Source: Selaginella moellendorffii (taxonomy: Eukaryota > Streptophyta > Lycopodiopsida > Selaginellales > Selaginellaceae). From it: DNA of 64,000 nucleotides. The notes beneath the pieces are model-generated. The model did no database searches. It had not been told where the DNA came from and worked only from the letters and a program-made list of their open reading frames with translations. Of this stretch, positions 21,852 through 33,304 are shown in pieces (positions within the stretch are counted from its first letter, which is position 1; each line of letters begins with the position of its first letter). The DNA is taken from assembly GCF_000143415.4 (NCBI RefSeq), contig NW_003314286.1, forward strand, positions 1,365,129 to 1,429,128, in the 5' to 3' direction. The translations under genes and the position numbers were made by a program.

Positions 21852-22933
21852 CTATTTCTTCTTTTTGGCTTTGGCTTTGGTCTTTTGCTGGACGGGCCTG
21901 CCTCCGCCCTTGGCGCCCTTGACGTTCCACTTCCCCGACTTGCGCTTCTTGGGAGGCTTGACGGCGTCGTCCTTGAAAGGCATTCCCAGCAGCGAGAGCA
22001 GCCGCTGCCCCTCCTTGTCCGAATTCGCGCTCGTGCAAATGGCGACGTCGAATCCGCGCTGCTGGTCGATGCTCTCGAACTTGATCTCCGGGAACACGCT
22101 CTGGTCGCTGATGCCAACGTTGTAGTTGCCCTTGCCGTCGAAGCTGTAGGGGCTGACGCCTTGAAAGTCCCTCGTTCGGGGAAACGCTAGATTCACGAGC
22201 CTGTCCAGGAACGAGTACATCACCTGATTATCGACAAAGAAAACAGCCACAACTGTAAGCTTGCGAAGAACTAAAGCTCACTTCTCTCTCGGGAATCAGA
22301 ATTCACAAAAGAAGAACACTCACCTCTCCCCGGAGAGTGACCGCGATTCCAACTGGGACGTCCTTCCTCAGCTTGAAGGCAGCCACGGCTTTCTTCGCAC
22401 GGGTCACGATTGGTTTCTGTCCCGTGATGAGCGAGAGGTCCTTTTGCATGGCCTCGAGGATCTTGGCATTTTGAGCACCTTCTCCATTGCCACAGTTCAC
22501 GACGATCTTATTGAGCTTTGGTACCTGAAAGAAGAAAACATCCTGTTTAGAGATGGTGAAGAAGAAAGCAAAGAAGAACAAAACAATGTAGAACGCTAAG
22601 AAAATACCACAAGGCTAAGAGTAAAAAACTTACTTGGAGCGTGTTTGTGTAGCTAAATTCTTCCATCATGGCCGGCACAACCTTGTCCAGGTACTGCGAT
22701 TTCAATCTCTGGACTTGCTTTGCAGCTGGAGTGGGCGATTCCGCGGCGGCCTCCTCCGCCACGGCTGTGGATGCTCGCACGGCGCGAAATCTGGATGCTA
22801 GGCGATGCCGCCGCGGCCAAATGCGAATGCTCACGCTTACCGCCTGGCCGCCGCGCAGGAATTCCTTGTCCGCGGTGCCAATGCCGCCGCCTCCGCCCGC
22901 CAAGGACGCCACACACACGCCGTATGCCGCCAT
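21852..22933 (-). CDS. RPL5: Plastid ribosomal protein uL5 (L5c)
   Basis: Binds 5S rRNA in the large subunit of the chloroplast ribosome. Exons 22933-22634, 22524-22324 and 22223-21852 are all phase 0 and give 290 aa. The first 55 or so residues are Ala/Arg/Ser-rich and act as a transit peptide. The L5 core follows: NPMLQ-type [34 protein letters not shown] and FRGVSP-like [19 protein letters not shown], then FPEI. The C-terminus carries a Lys-rich extension ending KAKAKKKK, longer than the bacterial protein. Nuclear encoding with plastid import is inferred from the leader. Confidence 0.93.
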
Positions 22934-23118
22934 AGCCGCGCTTTCAAACCTATTCCATCGTCGTTTTGAGATAAACCCATTGTCTTATTTTCTCCTGTAC
23001 ATATTCTTGTCCTAGTATTATTTCTATTGTCTCCTTGATTCTTTCGCACGGAATTCACGTCCTTGGCACCTTGGCAGCACATTCTTTGAAGAAATCATTC
23101 AGGTGTTCTTCGAAGAAT

Positions 23119-24385
23119 TCATGCCTTCTTGACGCGGCCATTTGTGGAGGCCTTTCCTCCTCCGCGTCTCAGGAACTCGAGGATGTGAGTGTTGAATTGG
23201 TGTGCTTGCTCAATCTGGACGGCGTGCGACGCTTTCTTGAGAATAACCAGCTTGGATTTGTCACCCAGATGGCTGCAACAACAACAACAACAACAACAAC
23301 AAAAGAGAAAAAAATAAAGAGCGATGGACTCGAGCTCTGAAAAACGAAAAGCTTGCTACCTTTTCACTTTGTGCGCAAGCGCAACAGGAAAAATCTGGTC
23401 GTGCTCTCCCCAAATTATCAAAGATTCCTTCCAAGAGAGAAAATGACACACAGCGCTGTCAGCCCGTCTCGATCGACAGCGAGCAAATGAAAGTTCACTT
23501 ACCTGCGTGAGAACCGGCAGAGGCGTTGGATCCTCCTGCTGATCAACACCCAGCTGCAAGCCTTGGAGCAACTCCACTTTCTCCTCCCGCCTCTCGATGT
23601 ACAGCAGCTGGAAACAAACAACAAGAACACATTAAATGGAGAAACAACCAACGAACAACACAAAAACCGCATGAACAAAGACAGAGACAGAGTGAGAGAA
23701 AAAAAAAAGCTTAAACCATGGAAAGAGATCGCAGGCTACTCACATTGATGTAATCTTCAAGGACGCAGTCGAGGAGGCACGACGACGGCCTGTAGAAGGA
23801 CAACTTAATGAGCTTGCGGAGCTCGTCGGGAGTGGTCGGCAGCAAAAAGTCGGACACGGCCTCCACTTTGGCCGTCTTGGTGATGGAGTCCACGTCCAGC
23901 GGAGTCATACAAACTCCGGAGCTCGCGATCACCACCCTCTCCACGGCCTGAGGAAAAAGATGAGCCATCCGGAAGGCCACAAACCCTCCGTAGCTCACAC
24001 CGACAACGTCGAACCTGTGCACTCCCAGCGCCTCCATGACGTTCATCAAGCTCTTGGCCTGGTACACCTCCGACCTGTTGGGACTGGTGGTGGTCGACTC
24101 CCCGAAAAAGATCAAGTTTGGGATGTAGAGCTCCATCTCCGACCCCAGCTCCTTGAGTTGCGAGGACCACTGCCACATTGCATTGGCTCCAAAGCCGTGG
24201 ATCAGCAGCACCGCGCGCTTGGAGCTGCCGCTGCTAGAGGATTTTTTCCGCTTGGGAACCCAGCACTGGATCACTGTGGTGTTGTCCGCTTGGATCGATC
24301 TTAATTCCAGACCCGCGGACACGAACTTGGAGTGAAGGCGCTTGCTTGCGAGCGTTGTGATGCTGAAGCAGCCGCAACCCCCCAT
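23119..24385 (-). CDS. Alpha/beta-fold hydrolase
   Basis: Esterase/lipase-like enzyme of unknown substrate. Exons 24385-23744, 23607-23503, 23427-23360 and 23272-23119 close in phase to 322 aa. The oxyanion motif HGFGANAMWQW starts near 63. The nucleophile elbow GVSYGG places Ser at 131, the acid is Asp259 in GEHDQIFP, and the base is His288 in KKASHAV. The spacing suits the plant MCP-like hydrolases that resemble bacterial meta-cleavage hydrolases. The N-terminus is weakly hydrophobic with no clear transit peptide. Intron 3 (23273-23359) contains a CAA repeat. Confidence 0.9.
23276..23302 (+). repeat. (CAA)n microsatellite in a hydrolase intron
   Basis: About nine uninterrupted CAA units immediately next to the acceptor of the last intron. 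On the transcript this reads TTG repeats and may supply the U-rich acceptor context. Confidence 0.9.
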
Positions 24386-24831
24386 TGTTGAGGTCCAGGC
24401 CGGCGAGGTTCTCTAGCGCAGAGGAAAAGATCACAAAATCATTAGCACGAATGGAAGAGAGAGAGAGCACAAAGCTTACCTTTCGAGCAGGAGCCTTAAT
24501 AAAACTCCACACTGAGCGAGCTTCTTTGAGTGTATCCCAGTACCGGCACCTAACTTGTTAGAAACAGCTCGAAAGGAAGTAGTGGAGAGAAGCAAAAAAC
24601 ATATATAGTGAGCGCTTTTGCAGGGTGAGCAGAAAACCAGAGAATGGCCTCGTGGCTCGGACCCCGAAAAGTATGAAAGGGAAATGGTTACTACTGTTGA
24701 GGTATCCAAAGTTTTACGAAAAAGATTGGACTTACTTCAGTGGAAAAAAAAGTGTCAGCGAGTGTGTTCTTATGGCGGAGATGATCATCTCCTCCAGGTT
24801 AGTTCTACGTAGTGATGTTTCAAACTAAAGT
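24386..24831. other. Intergenic DNA between the hydrolase and SR-protein genes
   Basis: No gene recognised. Both flanking genes are on the minus strand, so it holds the SR-protein 3' UTR and the hydrolase promoter and leader. Confidence 0.5.
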
Positions 24832-26661
24832 TTAGTCTCTAGCTGTTGCTGCTGGCGATGCCGCTGCTCTTCGAGGCTCTCTGGATGGGCTGCAGAGCAG
24901 TGTCAGTTCAGAACAAATAGAAAAAGAAAAGAACATTACCTGCGGGAGGAGCTCTTCTTGCGGCCATTCTTTTCAGGAGAAGCTGAACGAGAATCCGCAC
25001 GTCGTCCCCTTGGCGAAGACCACGATTCACTTGGACTGTGGCGAGGGCTTCGATAACGAGCAGGACTTGGAGAAGAGTAGCGAGACCTTCCATGGCGATC
25101 GCTATCATACCTTCGAAAGCCAGAAAACGATTAGCTCATGTATACATTTCTGAATCTGTGCCACCACTACCTCGAGGACCGATAACGTCTTCCTGGTGAG
25201 TACGATCTCGATCGAGCTGTAAGAAAGACAAAAACAAAACAACTTCAGTGCTACCTAGGAGAAGAAGAAACAAACAAAACGCTTACATCTAAACCGCCGA
25301 GGAGAATGTCTGTAATAGCCACCACCTCCATACCGACTTCCCCAGCCACTGCTACTTTAGACACAGCTTAGACAAGGAAAGACATGATCAAATACTGACC
25401 TGACTCTGCTCTTCATTCGCATCTCCGATGGCTTCTTGCGGTTTTCTTCGGCAAAAACTACGGTGATTTCACGACCGCCGAGAACTTGTCGATCCATATG
25501 ATGCTTTGCCCGCGCTGCGTCCTCAGGGTTCATGTACTGCACGAAGCCAAATCCTCGAGGCTCACTGCAAAAGGGAAACGAAGAACAACGCGATGTCAGT
25601 ACTAAGAAATGCTACACTATATAACGTCAAGCCGCCAAAGCAGGCAACACACAACGAGCTCCCACAACAAATTAGCATACCTTATGTGATCTTTAAGTTT
25701 GAACTTTTTCTCTTCAAAGGTAAAGGCAAAAACACTTCAAAGGGGCAAGCATCTTCTCTTCGATCGGCCCCAGGCTCTAGGAAAAACCATTCCTTCATTC
25801 CTTCATATACCATCTTCAAAAGACGGCTACGGTTCTTTCACAGGCTGCAAGCTTTTGTTTCTTTTTTTCGGTTTTGTTTCCTTGGGCTTGAAAACTACAA
25901 GGTTGTCAGGTCATTGATCATCATCTTCAAACTTCTTCCCCTGTGCCACATTCATGGCGTCCTATCAAGTTAAAAAAAAAAAAACGAAAGAAAACAATAC
26001 ACGTCCCACGAGCAAGAACTGCGATTCTTGCACTGTGCAGCAGCCATACCAATGGCATTGAGCGTAGAAAACAAAAGCAGATATAGAAACGACACAAGAA
26101 AGGCATCAAAACTCCCATCGGCTCAGCTCAACTCAGTTGAAGCACGCAAGCAACGCAAAAGAATGAACTACCTTCGTCGCCATGAAAAAGAAAAAAAAAC
26201 TGGAAAGGATGACGCTCGTAGGCGCGGAGAAAAAAAGAACACCGCATTCCACTTACCCGGTGTAGAAATCCTTGGGCAAATACACGTCCTTGATGTGTCC
26301 AAACTGCTCAAAGGGGCCGCGAACGTCCTCTGGCCTGTGACAGCCACAAAGCTCAGAATTGGCCACCAAAGCAATGCCAAGAACACCACAAACCAAAAGC
26401 TAAAGCCAAGAAGCAAAAGCAAAGACAGAGAAAGAAATTGAGAATGCACCTCGCCGATCGCGAGATATTCCTGACGAGCAGGCTGCAAGGCGGAGTCGGG
26501 ACGCGGCGCCGATCGTCGTGACCTCCTCCTCGGCGCTTGCGACTGGCAGGCGGACTCCAGCTCCGGCTCTCGCTGCGGCTGCGGCTCCGGCTCCAGCTCT
26601 TCCTCGGGCTGTAGCTGCGACTCCGGCTCCGGCTCTTGCTCTTGCTCTTGCTCCTCGCCAT
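24832..26661 (-). CDS. SC35-like SR splicing factor (SCL30/SCL30A/SCL33 type)
   Basis: Nuclear pre-mRNA splicing regulator. Seven exons close in phase: 26661-26450, 26334-26257, 25564-25400, 25354-25287, 25216-25171, 25110-24940 and 24889-24832, encoding 265 aa. Order: an N-terminal extension rich in Arg-Ser and Lys-Ser (about 1-55), typical of the plant-specific SCL group; one RRM starting at CSLLVRNIS with RNP1 as RGFGFVQY; and a C-terminal RS domain with SYSPRK- and RSYSPGRR-like units. The intron inside the RRM (25565-26256) is 692 nt, while the others are 45-140 nt. Three in-frame tandem acceptors (AAG, TAG, CAG) precede exon 4. Related Arabidopsis genes regulate their own splicing through this long intron. 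Confidence 0.9.
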
Positions 26662-27039
26662 CGCTTTCTTCTTCTTTCCTCCAATTCTGCCCTAACTTTG
26701 CAGTTTAAAGTTTCTGTTAGTTAGTCGACAATGCCGTACGGCGGAGCGTGGGCCGTACGGATGGGGCGAGGATCTGGATGGGTCACATGATGTTCTGTGG
26801 CACCTGAGTGGATCCAGAGATAAAAATCGGTGCGTGATAGCGAAAAAGTGGAGTTGCAATTCATTCTTCACAAAGCCCCCACTTTTGCTTGCCTTTCTTT
26901 TTGGGTACTCTGTTCGTTGGAGCTCGCAAATCTCTAGCTGGAAAGCCTCTTTTGCCGATCGATTCCATCGCAGCCCACCTCGATTCTTGCCAAATTGCCG
27001 CCGCCCACAGCGGTTTAGTCCCTCCTCGACCCACATTGG
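26662..27039. promoter_or_regulatory. Divergent promoter between the SR-protein and phytocyanin genes
   Basis: 378 bp between two opposite start codons. No coding sequence or clear TATA box was recognised. Confidence 0.35.
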
Positions 27040-27951
27040 ATGTCTATGGGGGCCAGCAAGCAGGAAAGAGGCAATGCAGCGGTGTGGGCGATAGCGATGG
27101 CGATTCTCCTCGCCAGGGCTGCCATTGCTTCAGCGTACATGATCTACCGGGTGGGCGACGACGATGGATGGACCGCCAACGCCCCCGGGATCGATTACAC
27201 CAAGTGGGCATCCCAGAAGGCCTTCCAAGTCGGGGACATGCTAGGTGAGTAGAGCTTTCCATCCTTGTAGACCTATGGTGTTCTTGGATATAGTTTGATC
27301 GATCTATGGTTGCATTCCTTCTCCAGTGTGATTGTTCCTGGGGTCGATGGTGGTTTTGGTCGATCTTTCGACCAAGTTTTGGTGTTCTTGAGAGCAATCT
27401 TGTCACTTATTCACGATTTCTTCTCGTTGTTCTTGGATCCAGTCTTCGCCTACTCTGGCGCGAATCACACGGTGCTCCAGACGAGCAGCCAGGACGCATT
27501 CGACGCTTGCAACACCGGGGTGGAGGACGCCAAGATCTGGTCCGCCGATGGCTCCTCCTCCTCCAACGTAATGCTCACCACCCCGGGAAGAACATACTTC
27601 CTCTGCACAGCAGACGACGGCGGCCACTGCCGCGCCGGGATGAAATTCGGGATCGATGTCACTGGCACCGCCCCCTCCGCTGGATCCGATGGCCTCGTCG
27701 CTCCAACCGGATCGCCCCCCGTCGATAGCTCCTGGAACTCGCCAGGTCCCGTCACCGATTTCTCGCCGCCCTTCCTCACTCCGGATCCATCCAGTTCTTC
27801 CTCCACCGGCAGCTCGATTGCTCCGCCAGGATCAATCACCACTCCATCGGAGAACTCGAATTCGCCACTCTATTCTCGCGCCACCCCCACCAGGATGATT
27901 GGCGATGGATTTGCGGTGGTGATCCTTGTCTTTGCTGCCATGCTGCTGTGA
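27040..27951 (+). CDS. Phytocyanin (uclacyanin-like), GPI-anchored
   Basis: Small blue copper protein at the outer face of the plasma membrane, probably electron transfer. Exons 27040-27244 and 27443-27951 give 237 aa. A signal peptide covers about residues 1-32. The cupredoxin domain keeps all four type-1 copper ligands: His in SGANHTV, Cys in YFLC, His in GGHC and Met in AGMKF. Met as axial ligand points to uclacyanin or plantacyanin rather than stellacyanin or early-nodulin-like proteins. A Pro/Ser-rich linker follows, then a hydrophobic end (FAVVILVFAAMLL) suitable for GPI attachment. The 198-nt intron falls at the position usual for phytocyanins. Confidence 0.92.
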
Positions 27952-28285
27952 TCTTGTCAGATCCATCGTCTTAATCGATGCTGGATGCGAGTGACTCGGC
28001 TCGCTTGAGATCAATCTAAACACTTCCATCGAATCAATCGCTCGGCTCTTCATTGTTCTAAGCGATGGTGCCGCGATTCCGGCCGGATAAGCGCGCGGGG
28101 GCGCAAGGATTTGGATCCAAATCTTCCTTGTCTCGACTTGAGCTTGGAACGATCACGGAGGGCGGCTCTTTTCTGGACGCTGCGAACATGCCATGCCCCT
28201 CGCTTCGTCAAATCCGCCGCGACCAGGCTTTAAGATCGATCCGTCTATCTCTCCTGTGTTGCATTCCATCTGAGATCGTGGCGCC
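27952..28285. other. Intergenic DNA between the phytocyanin and F-box genes
   Basis: No gene seen. Tandem genes on the same strand, so it should hold the F-box promoter. Confidence 0.5.
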
Positions 28286-29671
28286 ATGGCTGCCCCAGTC
28301 CCCGGCCTCGAGCAAATCCTAGAAGAACCACAGACTTACGACCACGTCCGCCACAAGATCCATGGCCTTCGACTCTCCAACGCTCGCGCACTCGCCAGCT
28401 CCTCCAGATCCAGCGCCACCGAGGACGTAGGAACCCTAATCCCCAAGCTCCCCGACTCGGTAGCGCTCCACTGCCTGGCTAGGGTTCCTCGATCCGCGCT
28501 GCCACTGCTGCGCTGCGTGTGCCGGAGCTGGAATCGCGCGCTGTCCACCAACACCCGCGACATCGCGAGCGTGCGCCGCGAGATTGGCACCGCGGAGCCC
28601 TGGATCTACTTGTCCTTCTCCCCGCGCGGCGATTGCATCCAGAGCCAGCGATCTAGCAACTACTTCACCGCCTTCGATCCGGGCAGCAACCAGTGGCACA
28701 GCGTGGGATGGCTTCCCGGCCTGGAGCGATTGGAGGTGCTCAAGGGCTATGGCTGCGTGGGACTGGGGGGGAAGCTCTACGTTCTTGGAGGAACGCTGTG
28801 CATCAAGGAGAGGGATTTTGGCGGCGGCTGCCACAGGGATCTCCGCGTGAGGAGCGAGGTGCTGGCCTACGATTGCATCGGCGGGCGGTGGAAGCAGTGC
28901 GCGAGCATGCGCAAGGCGCGAGTGGATTTCGCGTGTAGCGTCTCCGGCGGGCGGGTTTTCGTGGCGGGCGGGCGCGGGCGGCTGGATCACGAGAACGCGG
29001 CGGCTATGGCGAGCGCGGAGGTGTACATCCCGGAGCTGGATCGATGGGAGGAGCTCCCAGACATGAGCATCACCAGGTAAAGATCAAGAGTTCTTGAGGA
29101 TTTTAGGTGGGAAAGTTTCTTCGAATTTTAGGGTTCTTACCTTTCCTCCAGGTACAAATGCGTCGGCGTGACGCTCAAGGGGAAATTCTTCGTCATCGGC
29201 GGCTACACGATCGAGACGCTCCATCGCAGCTCGGTAGAGATCTACGACCCCAGCGAGCGGCGGTGGGAGCGGCGGCCAGGGATGTGGGCGCTCGACATCC
29301 CGCCCTACGAGGTCGTGGAGCTCCAGGGCAAGCTCTACCGATCCGGCGACCAGCTCAATCACTGGCGAGGCTCGATCGATGTGTACGACGAGCGGCTCAA
29401 GATGTGGAAAACGATCCGGGGCTCCAACCGGCGGCTCGGGGAGGATCTCCAGTGCACGGTGCGGCGCTATGTGACCATGGCGGGGATTGATAGCTATCTC
29501 CTCTTCTTTGGCGGGCATTGCCGGGTTGGGGATCGCAGCGGAGATCACAGGCCCTTTTGCCTCGAGACAGTGGATGCATTCCAGGCGCCGGTTGGGCGGT
29601 GGTGTGGTCTCGATCCATTCCGGAGTAGCTGCCGGGAGCTCTGTAGCTCCTGCTGCGTCGTCACCGCTTGA
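28286..29671 (+). CDS. F-box/kelch-repeat protein
   Basis: Substrate-receptor subunit of an SCF ubiquitin ligase: the F-box binds SKP1 and the kelch propeller binds the target. Exons 28286-29076 and 29152-29671 give 436 aa. The F-box spans about residues 50-90 (LIPKLPDSVALHCLARVPRS to VCRSWN). Kelch repeats follow with paired glycines (KLYVLGG, RVFVAGG, KFFVIGG, LLFFGG) and conserved W residues after each. The intron (29077-29151) interrupts the propeller. A shrunken copy of this gene, intron sequence included, lies at 50295-50736. Target unknown. Confidence 0.93.
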
Positions 29672-29825
29672 GGAAGAGCTAGATCTTCTCTCCTGATCTG
29701 GTATGCTGAGATTATTTTTTTCTCCCTTAGTTCTTTGTTGTCGTGTACAGTATTCCTTTTCTAGTTGCTTCCTTCGATTGTTAAGACATTTATTTGCTCA
29801 ACTGTTTAAAACATAGGTTTCATTT

Positions 29826-31007
29826 CTATTTGAGTTTGCAGTGCTTGGGAACTCTCCACTCAACCTTCTCGTGCGCGAGCTTGTACCTTTTCCAATCTTC
29901 GCGTAGCAACGTCAGGTCCTGAAGCTTCTTCTGGAGGCCTACACAGCAATTGGCATGCACGGTGCTCACCTTGTCAAAGTTCTTCACGGGAGCGCAGAAG
30001 CCTTCGAAGTATTGAGTTGGAAGGAATCGGACTTTGAGGCCCAGATCTTGGAAGGTTTTCGTGCCTTTGATCGCCTTGAACACGTCCTGATCGTGCCTTC
30101 CAGGGAATGTCTCGTGCGAGTCGTACCAGAATTTGTACAGCCGGATGGTCCGCTGGTTGGAGCGAGCGTGGAAGAAGCCTGTGTTGGGGGCATTGTTCAT
30201 GTCACTCGCATTCCCGAAGAAGTAGTCGCAGGATAGCTCCAGATCTGCATCAGGCGTGAAATGCTGGAACGGATCTCGGAACCACATCACGTCTCCATCC
30301 TGAATGGAATGGATCAACTTAGAGTCAGCGGTTTGAATGCGAATGACCAACCGTGAAGATGAAGCTGAACCCCATCCGCAAGACGATTCCCATGAGCATG
30401 ATCTTCTCCCTGGTCATCTTGAGGTAGTCTTTGCTCATGAACTGCTTCTCCTGCGCTGAGAAATCGACACCTTTGCTCGTCATCTGGAAGCAGTGGCCGT
30501 GGATCGCCAGGCAGCGCTTGTGCGAAGGCTCATCCATGGCGATTATTACTACGTGCTGCAAGAGCCAGCTGATCCTGTTTCCGTCGCGGAAACTCTCCAG
30601 GAAATGATCCAGCATGCTCCCGCTGGAGGCCCAAGCCTGATTCAGCGTGGTGAGAATGATCCTCTTCTCGTTGGGCAAGCTTGCAGCCTTCAGGATCTTG
30701 TCAAACGCTTCAAGCTCCTCGACAGTCTGAACGAAACGATGTCCAAGTCAGTTCAGATAAAACTCGATATAACGGCTGAACTTACAAAGGAAGTGGTCGC
30801 TGCAATTGCTGCCAAGGAGCCACGATCAACAGCAAGATCGATGTCAAGATCAAGATGGCTAGAACAATGCATTTGCTGCAATGAACTCCACAAGAAGACG
30901 AATGCAACTAGGAGACCAACCAAGCATACAATTGAAACCGGATACTTTGCTAAGGCGCCCATAGCTAAAGCGTTCAGTTTCATTACTGTACTTGCTGCCA
31001 TGATCAT
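29826..31007 (-). CDS. GT77-like nucleotide-diphospho-sugar transferase
   Basis: Probable Golgi glycosyltransferase acting on wall polymers or glycoproteins. Exons 31007-30786, 30726-30352 and 30299-29826 give 356 aa. It looks like a type II membrane protein: a hydrophobic segment at about residues 23-42, then a lumenal catalytic domain. The donor/metal DxD motif is DGD at 200-202, followed by VMWFRDP. VVIIAMDEPSHKRC and GFFHARSN are typical of this plant family. The donor of intron 2 is unusual (GTTGGT) but keeps phase. The gene converges with the F-box gene; their stops are 154 bp apart. Confidence 0.87.
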
Positions 31008-31942
31008 GCTCTCAGCGTCAACCGTGACAAACGTGAACCTTCAACCTTACTCGATCGAACAAAGTCAAACCATCTCACCAGATTATTGCAAGTTATTCGT
31101 AGTTCTGCGGACACGTGACTTATCCAGAATATATGACGAGTTCAAACTTGCTAATCAGATCCGATTCATCAGTTGGTGATCCGCTGAAGAGCAATGTCCG
31201 AGCTTCGCCTGAGGCAGCGAGGAAATCTCTAGCACCTCCGACAATGGGAATTCTGCCGGTGGATGTCTGTCCGAGAAGGCTGATCGACCGTCAATCGTTG
31301 TGCCATTGAACAACAAACTGGAGATAGGCAACGGCGCCACTCCTGGAACGCAGCTTGCTATTTTATTGCCACGGTGTTGTGGCCAACACAACTGGAAGGC
31401 CAATCACTGCTGTGGTTTACTTGGCAGTCCAGTTATGACCAGTTCCTCTGGTTCTGCAATAGTCATCTACAACAAGTGCACCACCAAACTATGACGATCC
31501 CAGTTCTGCAGAAATCGCGGGACTCTCATCACAGTTGACCTCAAGGCAAAAGCTTACATTAGCATAAGAAAGAAAAAGATATTAACCATTAGTATCCAAG
31601 CATATCCTAAATATACAAGTTTGATTAAGTATCAATTGTATTGCCTCCACGTCACCACTGGTTATTTGATGAATGCGCTCGTTTTTTATTTTCAAAGTTC
31701 ATCCTTAGTTTTCTAAGGGGAATTCGAATCAAGAGTGTTAAAGTCGATGGACTCTTCACTGATTTGCAGGGAGCTTGGACAGGCATCAGGAGAGGAGCTC
31801 CTTAGAGTAGCCAAACGGTCTCAGTAACATAACGTTTCAATACTCGCATTTAACTTTTGAAAACACTTGGATCCACACGCTTGTGGATGTGAAGATACAG
31901 AAGATCAAACAAACTAAAGATCAGACAAAGCTTTAAAACTTC
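31008..31942. other. Intergenic DNA before the acid phosphatase gene
   Basis: 935 bp with only short ORFs and no recognisable similarity. It should contain the GT77 promoter and the 3' UTR of the phosphatase gene. Confidence 0.5.
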
Positions 31943-32819
31943 TCAGTACATGGCATTGGGTGCCTTGAAACTCATGCTCCCAGGGAGAGAATCTGTGCCC
32001 ATATTGCGCTTGGATCCAACACTTGCATGAACAATTCCTCCATTTTTTTCTATTTTCTTATAGACGTCAGAGTTTCCTGGGTTTCGTATGTCTTCAACAG
32101 CGGTTACAAAACTCCGAGAAGATCTACGTGCAACACAAAAGTTAATCAGTCAAGCATGAAATTCTAAACCTATACGCTATATTACCTTTGAAGAAACAGT
32201 TTCTTCCATCCTTTGTAACCCGCGTCTCGCAAGTTCTTCTCCGTGACTGCGCGCTGCGACTCGGTTCGCCGCTGGGACATCAAATACACTGTCCAGTGCG
32301 CGTCGATGAGCTTCCAGTAGAGTGTTCTCATTGACACGATCGCTGTGGCCTTGCCTTGGGCGACCCAGATGTTAAAGTCTGTTTGATTGAACAAGGAAGC
32401 TCTACAAACGCGAAACGACAAGCTTGTGAAGAAGACTAGCTTAAAGCGTACCCATAGTTGTGCTTGGCGAAGTAAGCAGCGTTGGAGAGCAAAGTCTCGT
32501 CCACCTCGAAAACCCAGCTATCGCGGCCATGCCCTCGAACACTTATGCTTTGGGAGAATCTGGTGGCCTGGTAAGCCACAAAACTCATGTCCTCCAAGTA
32601 TCGAGGACCAGTTGTGTAGCGACGAACATAAGCCACGCATTCGACTGGAAGAGTCCAGTCTAGGATGTTTCCAGCCTCGGCATTGAGATGGAAACTTTGG
32701 CAGTAGTCATGGACACTCTCGCCCGGGAGTCTGGGAGGGAGATCAAAGCAGTGGGAGAAGGTCGATGCTAGTATCATAAACAAGGACAAGAAGCACAATG
32801 GATTCTTCGACTTGATCAT
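31943..32819 (-). CDS. HAD-type acid phosphatase (VSP-like) with altered nucleophile position
   Basis: Plant acid phosphatase/vegetative storage protein family (HAD IIIB). Exons 32819-32452, 32401-32186 and 32123-31943 give 254 aa, with a signal peptide (about 1-23), so secreted or vacuolar. HAD motif I normally reads D-x-D-x-T/E-T. Here it is FEVDETLLSN, with Glu (codon GAG) in place of the nucleophilic first Asp; the second Asp is kept. The rest of the fold is present, with VYLMSQR as motif II and later KKLFLQR. The divergent sister gene at 33305 keeps the Asp. Loss of the nucleophile predicts little or no phosphatase activity and perhaps a storage role, as known for soybean VSP with Ser at this place. 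Confidence 0.88.
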
Positions 32820-33304
32820 CTTGCAATCAGCAGGGAGAACAGGAGGATGGAACGCAGCAAGATGATGGACAGACTTGTTGCATATATTTATATGTCTTCA
32901 AGCTTTTGTCTCATCATTTCAAGTCTCAAAGCTGCAATTCGTTGTGTTGCCAGCTCTGTATATTTGGACTGTAAACAGGAGAGGCGTGCTTGCTACGTAA
33001 AGTAAAAGAGGAATGTATTTTTGTCTTTGCAGAGAAATTTTCCAGGTGTTTTGCCAGAAAACATTTTAGAGAATATACACTCAGGAAAACATACGGGTCG
33101 CTATATCTTTGCGTAGACACTACGCCCACCGTGTATATGCAGCCTTGTAGTGGTTTCCAAACAACTTTGCCAGCTTACTATTGCGCACTCGCGAAAATGA
33201 CCCAAGAAGTGTCATAACATTATATAAGTGTGTGTGTAGCCACTGAAAATTATCCAAACTTTTGCCTTGAATTCTGTATGCTTGCATACTAACTTCTTTG
33301 CAAA
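32820..33304. promoter_or_regulatory. Shared divergent promoter of the two acid phosphatase genes
   Basis: 485 bp between opposite start codons of sister genes with the same exon structure. It contains AT-rich stretches with TATATAA-like sequences near each side (about 32884 and 33222). No ORF of interest. Confidence 0.5.

Noticed and set aside
27996-28322. Small plus-strand ORF before the F-box gene
   Set aside because: No similarity; overlaps the presumed promoter and the F-box start in another frame.
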